NCBI GenBank assembly: GCA_002049455.2
Contig: KV918884.1
Location: 124,001 to 188,000 of the forward strand
Length of the DNA stretch: 64,000 nt
Direction of reading: 5' to 3'
Source: Porphyra umbilicalis
Taxonomy: Eukaryota > Rhodophyta > Bangiophyceae > Bangiales > Bangiaceae
In this document: positions 33,436 to 43,799 of the stretch, one piece after another
Layout of the letters: each line of letters begins with the position of its first letter
How positions within the stretch are numbered: position 1 is the first letter of the stretch
Translations under genes and position numbers: made by a program
Notes under the pieces: model-generated
What the model was told of the DNA's origin: nothing
Database searches by the model: none
The model's input: the letters and a program-made list of their open reading frames with translations, nothing else

Positions 33436-36155
33436 CTAAGCAAAGCACTCGTGTTTGGCATCGACATCAACGACGAAAGCCACTGCCTGCCAAAAAATTG
33501 CCAAGACCGACTCAACCCCTCGCTCGTTCGCCTGCTCCACAGAACGGCGCAAGCCGGTCACTTGATCCACCCAGGCATTGGCCATTTCTGGCACAAGAGC
33601 CCAACGGGGAGCGCGAAGGCGCACATCGCGCACGCGCACCAACCAAAACGCGGCAACTGCCGCAAAGGAAGAGGCCCACGTCGGCCAAGTGGCCTCTACG
33701 GCGCGTGGCGGCGATATCGCCCGCTAGCGATCGCGACGGGGAAATCGCGAGCGATCGCGACGCGGCAAACGCAGACGGTGTTAACCACCACGATGGCCAC
33801 CAATGGCATCAGCCCCTTGCGGATGGGTCTGTTGAACGCGCCGCCACACCCCGAGGTGGCTCCGAGGAACCGGTGCCCCATGGGCATGCGCGTTCAGATC
33901 AGGTGTCAAGTCGAAGTCGACACACGCATGTGAAAGGCAAATGCCGAACTCCGTTGACTCATCAACCGTCACGCGCACGTGTCGCGGCTCGCCGGTCGCT
34001 TTTTCCCGACGGATCACGTCCTGAAGGACGACCCCCCACTGGAACACGTCCATGGCTCGGCGCATCTTGCCGATCAAGGTATGTGCCGCCTCGCCGTTTG
34101 GCGCCTCACGCAGTTTGGACGTGTCCAGTACGTTGCCGGTGACTTAGTGTCTTCCCTTCCAGACGGACGAAGACCTTGACCTGTTGAAGGGTGCAAACCC
34201 ACGCGGAAATCAGAATGCAATAGTACTCTGAGTACACAACCTGTCAATCAGAGCTATACTCATTTCGCAACGAGCCCGCCAGGTACGACACCACCACCGG
34301 GGTCGCCACCCAAAGATCGGTCTTGGGCTCCCAGTCTGGGACTGGCGGAAGCCAACGAGATAGTTCAAATAACTTCGGCGCCCAAAGCAACCCAGCTGAC
34401 CACTCCGTCGGCAGTAGCCCGCGCCCTCAGAAGATCCGTGTGTCCGCCGCTCGGCGAAGTTTGGTCGCGAACAGCGGCAGTCAAAAAGGGTTCGGTAGCT
34501 CGCTCATGCGAAGGCTTCGATCTTCATCGACAGCGCCGTTCTCCGCTGCCGCCACCAGCGTAAGATGATCCAGGTACTCTGCCGAACCGGCGTCGTGGCC
34601 GATCGGCACTGCGAGGTCCGTGGCCACCGAGCTCTCAAAGAGGACCGCTTTCGGCCAGTTCGGCAAGAAGCGGAAAAACTTGTCGGCCGCTGCCTCAAAA
34701 GTCGCGGTCCTCCTCATGGGAAACACCAGAGCTTTGGTGTACATCAGACGGTGGAATGGGTCCAACGGCACTTGATACCGAATGGCTTCGTTGCAAATAG
34801 ACATGCCCTCGTACATACGGCGCTGTGGCCCCTCGTTCCGAAATAACGCGTCGCCATGGACCTCTGCCACGCGGTCACCAGCATTTCTGAGCGGGCCGGG
34901 TAGGGCCGACACGTCTACTAGGCCCGGCAGGGCCTCGTACCGCGCGTGGAGACGCGCAGTGTGCCCGCAAGCGCAGATGCGGATGCAAAAGGCATACAGA
35001 CCTTGGTCAGCAATGACCGCGACCCCGTCGACCACCCTGGTCGGGCCATGTGCGCAAAATCTAAGCAGGCAGGCCGAACCTGGCGCAGTATCTCCAGCTC
35101 GGTGGACCGATCGACGTCGGGTCCGTCACCCCCAACGGCGTCAGGCACGTGCGCCTCGCCGTTGGCGTTGCCGCCGTCCACCGCCATCGCTGCGGGGTCG
35201 ACGATGCTGGTACCTGGGTGTTAACCAGTACCGCTTTCGTGAGTAGCCGCCAGGAAAATGTCCCGCGCCACGAGGCAAACCGCCCGCGCCACCAGCCGTT
35301 GCCTCCCGCGCCGCAAGGCAAACTGCTGGCGCCGCCGGCCATCGCCGCCCGCACAGCCGGCCGTAGCCTCCCGCGCCGCCGGCCTTTTCCGCCAGCGCCG
35401 CTGGCCGTCGCCGCCCGCGCCGCCGGCGATTGCCGACCTCGCCGCCGGCCATGCCGCCCTTGCCCGTGGCCTTGCAGGCCTTGCCACTGGCCTTGCCGCC
35501 CTTGCCGCCGCCGCGCTGAGCCGCCGGGCTGATCGCCGTCGCCAACGGGCTCCTCGCCCTTGCCGCCGGCCTTGACGCCCTTTCCGCCTTTGCGCGCCTC
35601 GTCCGGGCACTCCGCGCCTTCCCCCCTGGCCCCTTGCCCACGCTGAACGGGACCTCAACCTCGCGGTTGCCCACCTCACGGTGTAGCTCCCAGACTCCAG
35701 ACTTGCCATTGGGCCTCAAGCTGTGCGCGACCACGATGACAAGGGGTAGCCCCGTGCCGACATACGCGGACCCGCGCAAAACACGGTGACAACCGGCCGC
35801 AGGATACGCACCCCCTTTTCAACACGGTCCCGCGTCCCGGCTTTTGCCTTATCGCCGTGGTAGTCAAACCCCGACGAAGCTGGCGACACCAGGCACCGAC
35901 CACCGTAATTCCAGCACGTGCTGCTCGGCACGCTCGCAAACCGACGGGTCTTAACCCCGTCACCCCGAACTGGACCCCCTCACCCACACTCATGTGTAGG
36001 CCCGCCTGCGCGGGCAAGCGTACGCGTAAGCGCCGATCTGACCCACAGAGCAAGCCTCTCGCCGCACACGCACGCGCGTACGTGGTCTTCCGGTCGCAAC
36101 CGACAACAGCAAGCCGCCACCCTCCCCCGACCGAGACGGATCGGGGCCCCTCCAC
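33436..36155 (-). other. Antisense frame region of element C
   Basis: Minus-strand frames between the pol end and the 3' LTR. They carry motifs collinear with the antisense frame of element B: HREVGNREVEVPF near 35,680, CGHTARLHARYEA near 34,966, and VPEMANAWVDQV near 33,594. One part (about 35,280-35,600) is a GCC-rich low-complexity stretch encoding Ala/Gly/Arg/Lys. Conservation is weaker than between A and B, consistent with an older copy. No known domain; fragmented fossil. Confidence 0.45.
35270..35600. repeat. GCC-rich simple repeat inside element C
   Basis: Imperfect GCCGCCGGCC-type and TTGCC-type units over about 330 bp, lying inside the antisense region of element C. Likely slippage-expanded low-complexity coding sequence. 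Confidence 0.65.
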
Positions 36156-36264
36156 GACGCTCGCAGCCGGGCGGTTACGCCTGCGCGGGCCAGTCAGAGT
36201 CCGCGATCGCCCGATCGGATGTCACCATCCTCGGATCTCACCGAGACGGTTTGAATCTCGCGTA

Positions 36265-36666
36265 TGAGGTATACAGCATATCTCTGCTCGAAATTGGCCA
36301 ACTGCCACCAGTAGGCCCCTTGACTGAACAAAGCCCCTGTACTGTGGGAATTGGCCTGTGGCATGCCCTTTGGGGGGTTACTTCCGCATTTTTCTTTTTT
36401 TATTGTTTGTTTGCTTGCCTGTCTTATCCGTCTGCCGGCACTCATTTCGACCGCTCGTGATCGGACGGTCGATCGACCAGTGCCCTCGTTTATACTTAAT
36501 CACCATGCGTCCGGAGTCGCCGTCGTGGGCACCATCCTGCTCCCCATCAGATGCCCTTCAACAACAGTTCTGTCTTCCTTGCCGCGACGGCGATAGAACT
36601 CGCAATATTTCTTGGCTACGGTCGGTCTCAATACACAGGTATGTGAACAACGTTATCAATACCACA
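36265..36666 (+). repeat. 3' LTR of element C
   Basis: About 402 bp, start TGAG and end CCACA, matching 26,286-26,683 with scattered substitutions and small indels. The upstream purine tract is weak (CCGAGACGG). Confidence 0.85.
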
Positions 36667-36779
36667 ATTTTCGGTCGAAAGAGAGACGATTCTCAGTGCT
36701 TCCCTGCCTCGCCGATCTCCGACGATGGTAGATGCCAACTGCTGCTGTGGAATGAGACTGTGGAACCAGACGGCCTTTA

Positions 36780-37134
36780 ACGGAAATCCGGCAAGGCCAA
36801 GCAGCCACAACGAAGAGATGCCATGCTCCTCTGGCATTGGAAGCGCCCTTGAATAGAGCTCTGTGTCTCTTCACCTCTGCATTGAGTTCTCCGCTTCGTT
36901 CCGGTGGATACTCCGGCTGACCTCGCGCCTCGCCATTTGATGAAAATTCTCAAAGAACAGCACGCATATTGCTGAGCCGAGCTGTCCCGACGGTAACGTA
37001 CGATCAAGCAGATCGAACACGCGATGGCCAGACGTTAGCTCCCATTTTCCAATGAATGGAAGCAGGCGACGTAGATCGATCATGAGGCATTCGCCGAGAC
37101 GTTGGATCTCCACGACAGTTGGCCGCTCCATCAC
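36780..37134 (-). pseudogene. Plavaka/CACTA-like transposase C-terminal fragment
   Basis: Minus-strand frame of ~87 codons with ECLMIDLRRLLPFIGKWELT, VFDLLDRTLPSGQLGS, and FFENFHQMARREVSRSIHRN followed by EAENSMQR. CACTA-superfamily transposases of Plavaka type end with a histidine-containing segment, a short loop, then a basic helix of the form E-x-x-H-x-x-x-R...N-x-E-x-x-M-x-R; this fits that general shape. It sits beside the element C 3' LTR. It could be the C-terminus of the relic at 38,756-41,971, separated by the MITE and spacer. Alternative: an unrelated helical protein. Confidence 0.4.
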
Positions 37135-37139
37135 GGCTT

Positions 37140-37919
37140 GCCCTCCGTTAGACGAAGGCGTAGGCTCATAAAAAAGAGCAGTAGAAACATGTCGTAGAGC
37201 CTTCAGTGCGCGAAGCGTAGCAGGGGCTGACGGATCTGCTAATTTTGTGTCTACTCAGATGGTCTCAACACCAGCTTTTTTTGAATCATATGCGACTCTT
37301 GCCGCAACTTCTTGAATATGGCTAAGATACATATCCTCAGCCAATACAGTATGGAAACGACAAAGAACAGGGATTCTATTCAGAATATATCAGATTATTG
37401 AATAATTACGTCTCTCAGAATGAATTTTCAAGCCGTGCTGCCAAAAGAATCAACAAGCTGGTTGCTGTGCAAGCTTTAAATGTGGCGCACGCCAGACTAT
37501 GGTCAGCAGTGAGCTTTCGAAAGTCAATATGGGGCAAGCGGCTTCGGCTTTGGTTTCCATCATCGTATCTCGGTTAGCCGTTTGTCTTGCCACTCGTTCT
37601 AATGTTTGTGGGCCTTCCATGAGCGGCCATGCGCGACGTTCGTCATAACAGTTTACTGTCAAGTATCGGCCCTGAGTCTTCTCACTTCTGTTCAGCACTA
37701 TATGAACATGTGCCTGCGTCCTTTGTCCCGACTCCGAGCATTGTCTGGCGCTTGGCAAGCGAGGTTTTCTGAGGTAGGTGGATGTCTTTATTACACGCAT
37801 GCTCGGTCAATAGACTTGCGTTTACCTACTTTAAAGCCAACGAATGCTGGTACCATTCACATAACAGTGTATGCAATCGGGCTCGTTCTTTTTGAATGTG
37901 AGTGGATCCGAGTATATCT
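37140..37919. other. AT-rich spacer, no gene
   Basis: About 780 bp with low GC near 37,300-37,430 and short ORFs only. No domain, RNA or clear repeat seen. Confidence 0.5.
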
Positions 37920-38368
37920 ATTGCTTTCCACCAAAAAATGGCGATTGCAGAGAGAATGGAGGAAGATTCGACGACACAGCATAAAAATGGAGTCGGATTG
38001 GCTGTTCGACAAGCCACGATCGTACTTTTGGCTGAGAGTTGCCGCCAGTAATCTTGCAAGCCAATAAACGTGTCTTGCAGGGGTCACGCAGAGCCATTGC
38101 AACCCACAATGAGATTTTGAGATTTTTGGGCCGCTTGCTCGGTCCTCAAGAGGGCATGGAGAGGGTTCTGGGCCGGACGTGTGATTTGTCATGAAATCAA
38201 CAAATTTGTTCACATTTGTTGAGATCCTGATGTGCGTTTCCAGCGCGCAGAGCTGCATGAGGAGACTGTGTAAGGAACTCACGTGATTCCTAGCCTTTCC
38301 ATTGGTCCACGTACGCTGTTGAATGATTGCAACCACTCTGCAACCGGTCTTTTTTAGAGGTCAGCAAT
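37920..38368. mobile_element. 449-bp MITE, copy 1
   Basis: Ends ATTGCT... and ...GTCAGCAAT with inverted repeats of about 33 bp (shared core GCGGTTGCAGAG, left copy with one change). Flanked by TA on both sides, suggesting a TA target as in Tc1/mariner-like elements. The body matches copy 2 (48,022-48,472) in reverse orientation over nearly its whole length, including a stretch around TTGCAAGCCAATMAACGTGT. No coding capacity. Confidence 0.85.
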
Positions 38369-38755
38369 ATCCACAATATCACAGTGCAATGTATTTTTCA
38401 AAGCCTCTGAAGCGTAGTAGCCACATGTGCACAGGTAGGTTGAGTGTGAACGCCATACTCAAAGACCGTGGGACTCATGGTGAGCAGCACGGCGTAGTCA
38501 GTCATGAAGAGCGTTGTGCCACCCATGTTTTCAGGCTCGAAGGAGGAAAGTACCGTGTGTTTCGGAACATGTTCTGCACTGCGGCGCATTTTCACCTCGA
38601 ACATCTGACGCTGCTTGATAGAGAGTAACTGGTGCGCTTACATTAGTAGGTTTGATTTAGTCTTGTAGTACAGAGGATGAGACGGAGATACGATCTCATG
38701 TTCGTGTATGTCGAACGTCTCTGGACCTCGAGCATCAGTCAGGTAAGTATTCAGG

Positions 38756-41700
38756 CTACCTGACTTGGCCGTAGCACCGTTTAGGAGGAGTGCATTTCTT
38801 AATAGCCTCGGCAGACAACTGGGTGGAAGTCTTTAGTGCTGACATGATGGCACCTGTTCTCTCTTGCACTGTGGAGTCTCGGGTGTCTTTGACATTAAAA
38901 GAGGCGGTGCTGCTCATCGCGCGCTCCTTCCTCTTACTCCTGGTCTTTGGGTGGACAATGCCGCAGCTGGTGCAGTGTTCAGTTCCAGGAGCTACTACAG
39001 AGTTGAAGAACTTGGCAGCTATACGAAAATCAAACACGTCGATGCCCAAAAGTACCTGCACCACGACGTTCTCCTTCGAGTACGCGTCATGGACAGCAAC
39101 ATGTTCTTTGCTCATTGGGAAAATGTCCTTCACGACATGTCTCAGGAGAGCATCAGGGTTTGCCCCAGAAGGCAAGTAGAAGAGTGGACGTACGGAGAAC
39201 GTACGGTCATCCGCGCTCAGAGACGTGTACGCACCGGAGTACCCCTCTCCGCTTCCACGGCGTCGCTTATTCAAACTGAACTCATCACCGTACAATGAAG
39301 CGGACAGAGTGTGTGGGTCTTTCTTCTTCAGCCGATCTTGGGTTTTCTCAGCGACCTGGTACAGCTCGATCGGCTTTACTGCCGTCAAGAGCGACTGAGA
39401 GTCCTTATAGCGCTCGGACGAGCTGCGCGCAGAACCGACAAACACGACTCCTGAACTCGTGAATCTGAAAAACAGATTGCAATTGTCTGGGGGGCACGAC
39501 GCCCACGGCTCAGGAGGCTGAAACTCATTAAGGACCTTCAAAAGCCTCAGAGAGTCCCCAACTCGGAAAGTGCTCTGTGGAACTTACGATGCGTCGGAGA
39601 TAGAGAGGTCGCCGTCTGATGCAATCGCTGCACTTTCCAATTGGGCCTGAAATCTTGTGTTGTCAACTACGGAGACAGAGACAATGCACTCGATACCCTA
39701 CATGTATTCATTTCTGATACAGCCTTTCTTGAAATTGGAACGAGCCGGCTCCCTGGCCGCCACTGCCTGAAAGAGCTGTACAGGGCGCTCAGCAGTCCCG
39801 GCATGTGCATGCGCTTCGCGATGGAACAAAGCTGCTGTCACTGGGTCGCCAAAGTCTCTGTTTATGAGAACTGAGAACGAAATGCAGGACACAGTAATGT
39901 CAGGCAGCTCGCGGGAGGTCTTTCCTTTGCCAACGGGTAGCTGGCGCATCGTCACCTCGCATCTCAGCGGTGTGACGGAGTTCAACATTTTCTTTCGCAA
40001 CTGATGTGAGCGCCGCCTCGACGGTCACCTCTCATAGGGGCTGAATGAATTCTCTACCTCGCGCATAATTTCGTACTGCCGGATTGTAAGATAAGCTCGT
40101 CCAAGGATGTAACCAAAGCACAGGAATTCCCGGCGAGACGCAAACTGTTCAGGTGGTCGTTCCTCTTCACTGGAGATGTCTGTATTGTCTGAGAGACATC
40201 CATCAGGCTCAGAGCATGAGGACATGACTACATCGTGGAAGCCCTGCGCAGCTGCTGTGTGTGACGGCGTTCCTCCCAAAGGACTCGAGTTCTCCGTCAC
40301 ACAGATGCTGCCAACTCCCCTATGATCGTAGCTCTCGAACCTGTGGTACACGTGACTCATTGCGACTGGAATTGCCGGGGGTCTCCATCGGCAAGATCGA
40401 CGAACGCGGAGTTTCGAGGCATACGCCTGCGACGCTTGATCGTTTCGTGATGCACTGCAATTTTGACACCCTCACAGCACGCAGAAGCGCAGTTGGGACC
40501 CCGGTAGCAGGCACTTCAACGTAGATCATATCAACCGTATTCGGAGGGGGGCGCTCACGGTGCAGGTCTGCGGACGCTGCGACAAAAGATAAAGGCGTCA
40601 GCAAATTCGAGAGCGCAGCCTCCGATGCCGCCTGTTGGCCAGGAATGGTGTCGGAAGCCGAGGCGCCAGCTTGAGTGAATGGCACTCAACCCGAAGGATG
40701 ACAGAGGGGAGAGACCCGAGAAGACGCGATACGTATCAGACAGGTCAAAGGACGATATGAAGCTTGCTTATGTGCCAAGGACTATCAGAAGCCGAGCAAA
40801 CATGTCGCCGTGCACTCCGACTGTCCTGTGGCATGACAAGAGCCCAAAACCGCTCAGCGGCGTGGGCTACATGCTCGCGAGAATCTGGTTCGTCTCTCTG
40901 CATAGAGTCCTGAATCTGGCGCCCTGTTTGAGCGGACCGAACCATCCGAGCAGCGTTCTTCATCTTCGAGCGACGGACGATCGCAGAACTGGAACGTGTG
41001 CCGATCTCGAATGCGAACGACAGAAAAATCGCACAGACAGTCCCAAATACAGTCTGCTTCTCTGCTCTTTGAATGTTCCCGCGGACTCTCCACCGTGCAG
41101 TCCGCCTCTGAAGGCCGTTCGCAGACTTCGACGTCGCTTCGCGTGACGCCGGTATAACGCCCGAAACGCTGCAAAAGAAACATGTGGGCCCGGTCAGCGT
41201 TCGTTTCAAATACACCATCAAGATATCAAATTGTAGACCGGCCATACCATCACGAACCGTCGACATCCTCCTGCGGATGAGGCCCCCGTTCTTGGCCAGC
41301 GCGCGTGCTCTCACGTACGCCACAGAGTTCTCACGCGTGAGGTGGGTTGTCGCCATGGACAGTTTCTCAATCCTGCGGCATGGTCAGTTTGTCACCACAG
41401 TAGAAGACGCCGTGTATGCCTGGAGAGGCATTTTTCCGCCTCCCCGGTACCACCCCCCCGCCGGTGTCACTAACGCTGATGTACAAGCAAGGTACAGACG
41501 TGGTTTTCTTTGAGCAATGGGTATGCTCCTTGGCGCGTTTTGTGACCTCGCTCACGTTCTGCAGCCGCGCATTCCTCGGCTCGTCGTGCCATCTGATGTG
41601 AGGACCGCGATTGAACTTCGTTAGTTTTGACGGCAGGAGCTACATTGACATCGGCGGTGCCCCAGGAGTTCACTCTGCTACCCTCCACCGTGCGTTGTGG

Positions 41701-41971
41701 CATGTGATAGATGCAGTACACTCTCCCACGAGACGCCGTTCGCACGACAGCGGCCCAACAGCGCGTTTTCGATGCCATCAAATGGCAGGCCGCGGCGCCG
41801 TAGCTCTTCCTTGAGATGATTAACAGTGACTCGAGTGGCCGAGGTAGAACAGATGGGAATGTCGCACAGCAACGATTGGGGTGGTGGCTTCGTTAGGTGG
41901 TCGGCGCGGGGAGCGGTGTGATGACGCGGTGAAGTCCGTGCCAGACAAAGGCGTGTGTCGGATCGTCCCAC
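38756..41971 (-). pseudogene. CACTA-like (Plavaka-type) transposase relic with SAP-like motif
   Basis: Minus-strand fragments that appear to be one decayed gene. From its 5' end: a SAP-like DNA-binding motif (VTVNHLKEELRRRGLPFDGI, ~41,765-41,830), uncharacterised segments, an exon-like piece FLCFGYILGRAYLTIRQYEI (~40,070-40,130), and the core at 39,541-38,756. The core reads SLYGDEFSLNKRRRGSGEGY, PLFYLPSGANPDALLRHVV, VQVLLGIDVFDFRIAAKF, then EHCTSCGIVHPKTRSKRK. Plavaka transposases have a GDEF/DDF-type motif, a polite hydrophobic strand and a late C-x2-C before basic residues. In-frame stops (for example TGA at 40,025) separate pieces sharing one phase. Family call tentative. Confidence 0.45.
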
Positions 41972-42654
41972 CCGACACCCAAACAGACGCCAGTGCAGAC
42001 TTCCTCATGTATTTGGTCGACCAAAGTGCGCAGAATCAGACTTGTATAACGTTATATAACGCCCAATCCGTGATTGTTTGATCAGGGCGGCGTTATGATT
42101 ATGCGAACCGGCGTTATGCGAGTCTGCGGGCGGGCCAGATCCCAGTTCAGCTCGCAGGATTATTCCGGAGAAAAAGACAGAAGTCGCCCAAGAAAAGCTC
42201 CCCGCATTATGCAAGAGAAAGAACCTATACCAATCCTGTGATCATTCTGACGTGATATTGGGATCGTCTTTCGAAAAACTCTAGGGACACCTTCGCATCA
42301 ATCCATCGATCGCTGTGGGATAACTCAGCAGATACATTGTTGCAGTCTCCCCAAGTTCGGCCGATTCCAATATGACCAGCTGTGCACAAAAGATGCACGA
42401 CAGCCATCCATCCGGCCGGATTCGACCTCTCGACCAATCAGAAGTTGAATGGACTGCAGGCTGTCCTGGTCCGGATCGCCCAGAATCGGAAAAACTGCAA
42501 AAGTTACAACCTGTCTGCAGGATGGACGTGGCTGCACGAAAAGGACTGTCCTGTGGAAGCCTCCGCAGACAGTCTCAATTGGGGGCCTGGATCAAATAAG
42601 GAAGAGGTCGCAAATCGCTGTGCTGTGCGCGTTCATGTTATTATCAGTTCACGC
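41972..42654. other. Spacer with palindromes
   Basis: Contains a perfect 12-bp palindrome CGTTATATAACG (about 42,048-42,059) and, 30 bases on, GGCGTTAT facing the ATAACGCC of the first palindrome, so the area can fold into a larger hairpin. Otherwise short ORFs. It may be the terminal region of the adjacent DNA-transposon relic. Composition changes sharply to C-rich at about 42,655. Confidence 0.45.
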
Positions 42655-43657
42655 CGTCCGTGCTGTCCCACAGTACTACACATCGGACCGCCAATACGAG
42701 CGTCCCTACGTCGAGTCCCTCCCGCGCGCCCGCGCCACTTTTCCCAGCGTCTTCGGGGCCTTCTCGGTCCCGCCGCCGCTACGCGCCGTTTGCCTCCCGT
42801 TCGCGCTGCGCCTTAGCGAACACAACCTCCCTGCGCTCGACCAAGACAACCGCGGAATCCCCGAGCCCGACCTATTGGACCTCATCCATTCCCGCGTGTA
42901 CTCGACCGCTCGCACCCTCCGCGTCCGCGAGCACTGGCAGTCGACCACTTACCGTACTGAGCCCGCCCAGCCCGAAGACACCGCCGTCTCTCGATTTGGT
43001 CGCATGATTGCCCGCCTGTCCCAGCTCCAATCCCAACTCCTTCCCCGCATCCACACAGCCGCCATGCCAGCCGACAAGATCCTGGATACCGTCCGCGGCG
43101 AATGGTTTGCTGCCCCCCGCATCTCCGGCGCCTCCCACTCCAACCCGCACGAGCTCGCCGCCCACGCCCAGCTAGTCCTGGCGACCGGAACCCCCGGCAT
43201 CCACTCACCCGCTTCCCTTTCTGCCCCACCCTCCCCTGATGCCGCGGTCGTCACCGCGTTCCTGACACCCACACCTACAGCCCCGCCCGCTGCTTGCCCG
43301 TTCGACACCTCGACCGGCGACACGACCAGCCCCGACGACTCCGCCCCCAACGAGGTCTTCAACGTCCTCCGACTCTTCCGCGGCGGCGCCGACCGGCCCC
43401 ACCGAACCGAGAAATCCCCCGTCTTCCCGTACCGCGGCCTAGACCCTGCCAACCCCTGCCGATTCTGCAGCGGCACCAACCATCTCGCCCGCACCTGCCC
43501 GTCCCTCCGCCCCTCCAAGCCCGCCGCCCCGGCCGCCGCCCGCTTCGCCTTTCCGAACACCACCTCCGCTGTCCTGCCGCGCTCACCCACGCCGTCCCCA
43601 GCCTTCCCCGCCTACAACCCGCCCCCGACCAACCCCATTGACTGCGACAGTGCTTGA
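42655..43657 (+). pseudogene. Element D gag region
   Basis: Gag-like region: LDLIHSRVYSTARTLRVREH, then SRFGRMIARLSQLQSQLLPR and DKILDTVRGEWFA, typical of copia Gag helices. A CCHC zinc knuckle CRFCSGTNHLARTC follows (C-x2-C-x4-H-x4-C, about 43,457-43,498), in a Pro/Ala-rich setting. Part of a fossil element. Confidence 0.75.
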
Positions 43658-43799
43658 TCCCTTCCCGTCAATCCCGTCTCCGCCGTCTACTTCGCGCCCG
43701 AGGCCGACATCTCAACCGCCGTCGCCGACATCGGCACTCCCGACGACATCTTCGGGGACTCGTCGCTCCGCCACCACCCCCAAGTCGCGACCCCCCCCC

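Larger units (their letters stand above)
26286..36666 (+). mobile_element. Ty3/gypsy chromovirus element C, LTRs at both ends
   Basis: About 10.4 kb. Parts in order: 5' LTR, primer site, gag (~26,900-28,450), protease (~28,675-28,980), RT (~29,580-30,330), RNase H (~30,500-30,870), integrase (~31,100-31,990), chromodomain (~32,310-32,440), a C-terminal extension (to ~33,259), a ~3-kb region with antisense frames, and 3' LTR. LTR ends are approximate and no clear target duplication was found. LTRs differ by substitutions and small indels, clearly more than in B, so C is older. It is broken, with many breaks (roughly ten). Confidence 0.9.

Noticed and set aside
41972-42120. Terminal inverted repeats of the CACTA-like element at the 42-kb palindromes
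   Set aside because: No CACTA/TAGTG ends and no matching partner near 36,700-38,700 could be found.
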